From the NCBI GenBank assembly GCA_033720955.1, contig JAWWBN010000180.1, positions 1 through 7,944 of the forward strand: 7,944 bases of DNA, read 5' to 3'. This DNA comes from JAWWBN01 sp033720955. Its GTDB lineage: Bacteria > Acidobacteriota > Thermoanaerobaculia > Multivoradales > JAHEKO01. The notes under the pieces are model-generated. The model saw only the letters and a list, made by a program, of their open reading frames with translations. It was not told the DNA's origin and ran no database searches. Positions 7,301 to 7,944 of the stretch are shown here, one piece after another. A program made the translations under genes and the position numbers. The first letter of the stretch is position 1. Every line of letters begins with the position of its first letter.

Positions 7301-7944
7301 GCGGGCGCGAGCAGCTCATCGAGACGGTCACGCGGCGGGTGCTGGCGGAGCTCGACCGCTCCCCCGACGATCGCTGCCCCGACTGCACCGGCGGCTGCGC
7401 CGCCAACTGCTCCGAAAAGGTGCGGGTGCTGGTGGACGAGGGCGCCGGCCGCATGGCCTACAGCGGCAACGGCGCCGACGTGCCCACCGATCTGGCGCGC
7501 TACATCGACCACACCCTCCTGGGACCGGACGTGACGCCGGCCCAGATCGACAAGCTCTGCGACGAGGCCCGCGAGTTCGGTTTCGCGGCGGTCTGCGTGA
7601 ACCCGATCTGGGTGCGGCGCTGCGCCCAGCGGCTGCGCGGCTCCGACGTCAAGGTGGCCTCGGTGGTGGGGTTCCCGCTGGGCGCCAACGCGCCGGAGGT
7701 GAAGGCGCTCGAGGCGCGCCGCGCCCTGCGCGACGGGGCGCGCGAGATCGACATGGTGATCAACATCGGGGCGCTCAAGGCGGGCGACGAGGAGCTGGTG
7801 CGCCGCGACGTGGCCGCCGTGGCCGACGCCTGCCGCGAGGTGGGAGCGGTGACCAAGGTGATCATCGAGGCGGCGCTGTTGACCGACGAGGAGAAGGTGA
7901 TCGCCTGCCGGCTGGCCCAGAAGGCCAAGGCCGACTTCGTCAAG
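7297..7944 (+). CDS. deoC: Deoxyribose-phosphate aldolase family (DERA) with targeting helix and Cys cluster, 3' end outside window
   Basis: The frame runs from GTG 7297 to the window edge (216 codons, no stop). Residues ~66-216 are the first part of a DERA class I aldolase barrel: YIDHTLL (69-75), FGFAAVCVNP (94-103), VVGFPLG (123-129), EIDMVINIGALK (150-161) with the conserved Asp152, and TKVIIEA (186-192). The last codon, Lys216 in ADFVK, is the expected Schiff-base lysine. DERA cleaves 2-deoxyribose 5-phosphate to acetaldehyde and glyceraldehyde 3-phosphate. Standard DERAs start near residue 66; here two extra modules precede the barrel. Residues 4-20 form an amphipathic helix (REQLIETVTRRVLAELD) like an encapsulation peptide, and residues 27-38 hold four cysteines (27, 30, 34, 38) that could bind Zn or an Fe-S cluster. 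The GTGA overlap with the rpiB-like gene shows joint expression. Together they suggest a sugar-phosphate microcompartment. The family is certain; the compartment role is inference. Confidence 0.93.
   Translation, partial: MSGREQLIETVTRRVLAELDRSPDDRCPDCTGGCAANCSEKVRVLVDEGAGRMAYSGNGADVPTDLARYIDHTLLGPDVTPAQIDKLCDEAREFGFAAVCVNPIWVRRCAQRLRGSDVKVASVVGFPLGANAPEVKALEARRALRDGAREIDMVINIGALKAGDEELVRRDVAAVADACREVGAVTKVIIEAALLTDEEKVIACRLAQKAKADFVK

Overview
The window is very GC-rich (roughly 70% by eye, with strong G/C preference at third codon positions), and every recognisable gene lies on the + strand. The DnaK carries the N-terminal insert typical of diderm bacteria, but an HspR repressor sits beside it. 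A DUF4388/winged-helix protein, a SpoIID wall enzyme in a lipoprotein, and an RpiB/DeoC pair are also present. I read this as a GC-rich diderm, plausibly Acidobacteriota (Thermoanaerobaculia-like) or a neighbouring phylum. The phylum is inference; no rRNA or other marker is present.

Layout. Nucleotides 2-814 hold the 3' part of a membrane protein whose start lies upstream of the window: winged helix, proline-rich linker, one membrane segment and a pseudopilin-like external domain. Nucleotides 815-1011 form an intergenic region with a terminator-like hairpin (835-865) and a probable heat-shock promoter, whose -35 box lies inside a nested inverted repeat (900-927). dnaK (1012-2913) is followed, after 129 nt of GC-rich non-coding DNA ending in a hairpin, by hspR (3043-3432). 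Next comes a tightly packed run: a DnaC/DnaI-like AAA+ ATPase (3466-4416), a SPOR + SpoIID lipoprotein (4413-6737), an RpiB-family protein (6752-7300) and a DeoC-family aldolase (7297 to the window end, truncated). Two of these junctions are 4-nt GTGA overlaps and one is a 14-nt gap, so they are probably co-transcribed.

How the genes work together. DnaK and HspR look like a chaperone/repressor feedback pair. The SPOR-SpoIID lipoprotein combines a denuded-glycan-binding domain with a lytic transglycosylase domain, parallel in logic to RlpA. The most interesting part is the right end. Both the RpiB-family protein and the DeoC-family aldolase carry an extra N-terminal amphipathic helix resembling a bacterial microcompartment encapsulation peptide. 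This enzyme pair is the signature of the sugar-phosphate-utilising (SPU) class of microcompartment loci, so the window probably ends just inside such a locus, with shell genes expected downstream. The RpiB-family protein has Asp where the catalytic Cys normally is, and the aldolase has a four-cysteine cluster between its targeting helix and its barrel. Both are worth following up.
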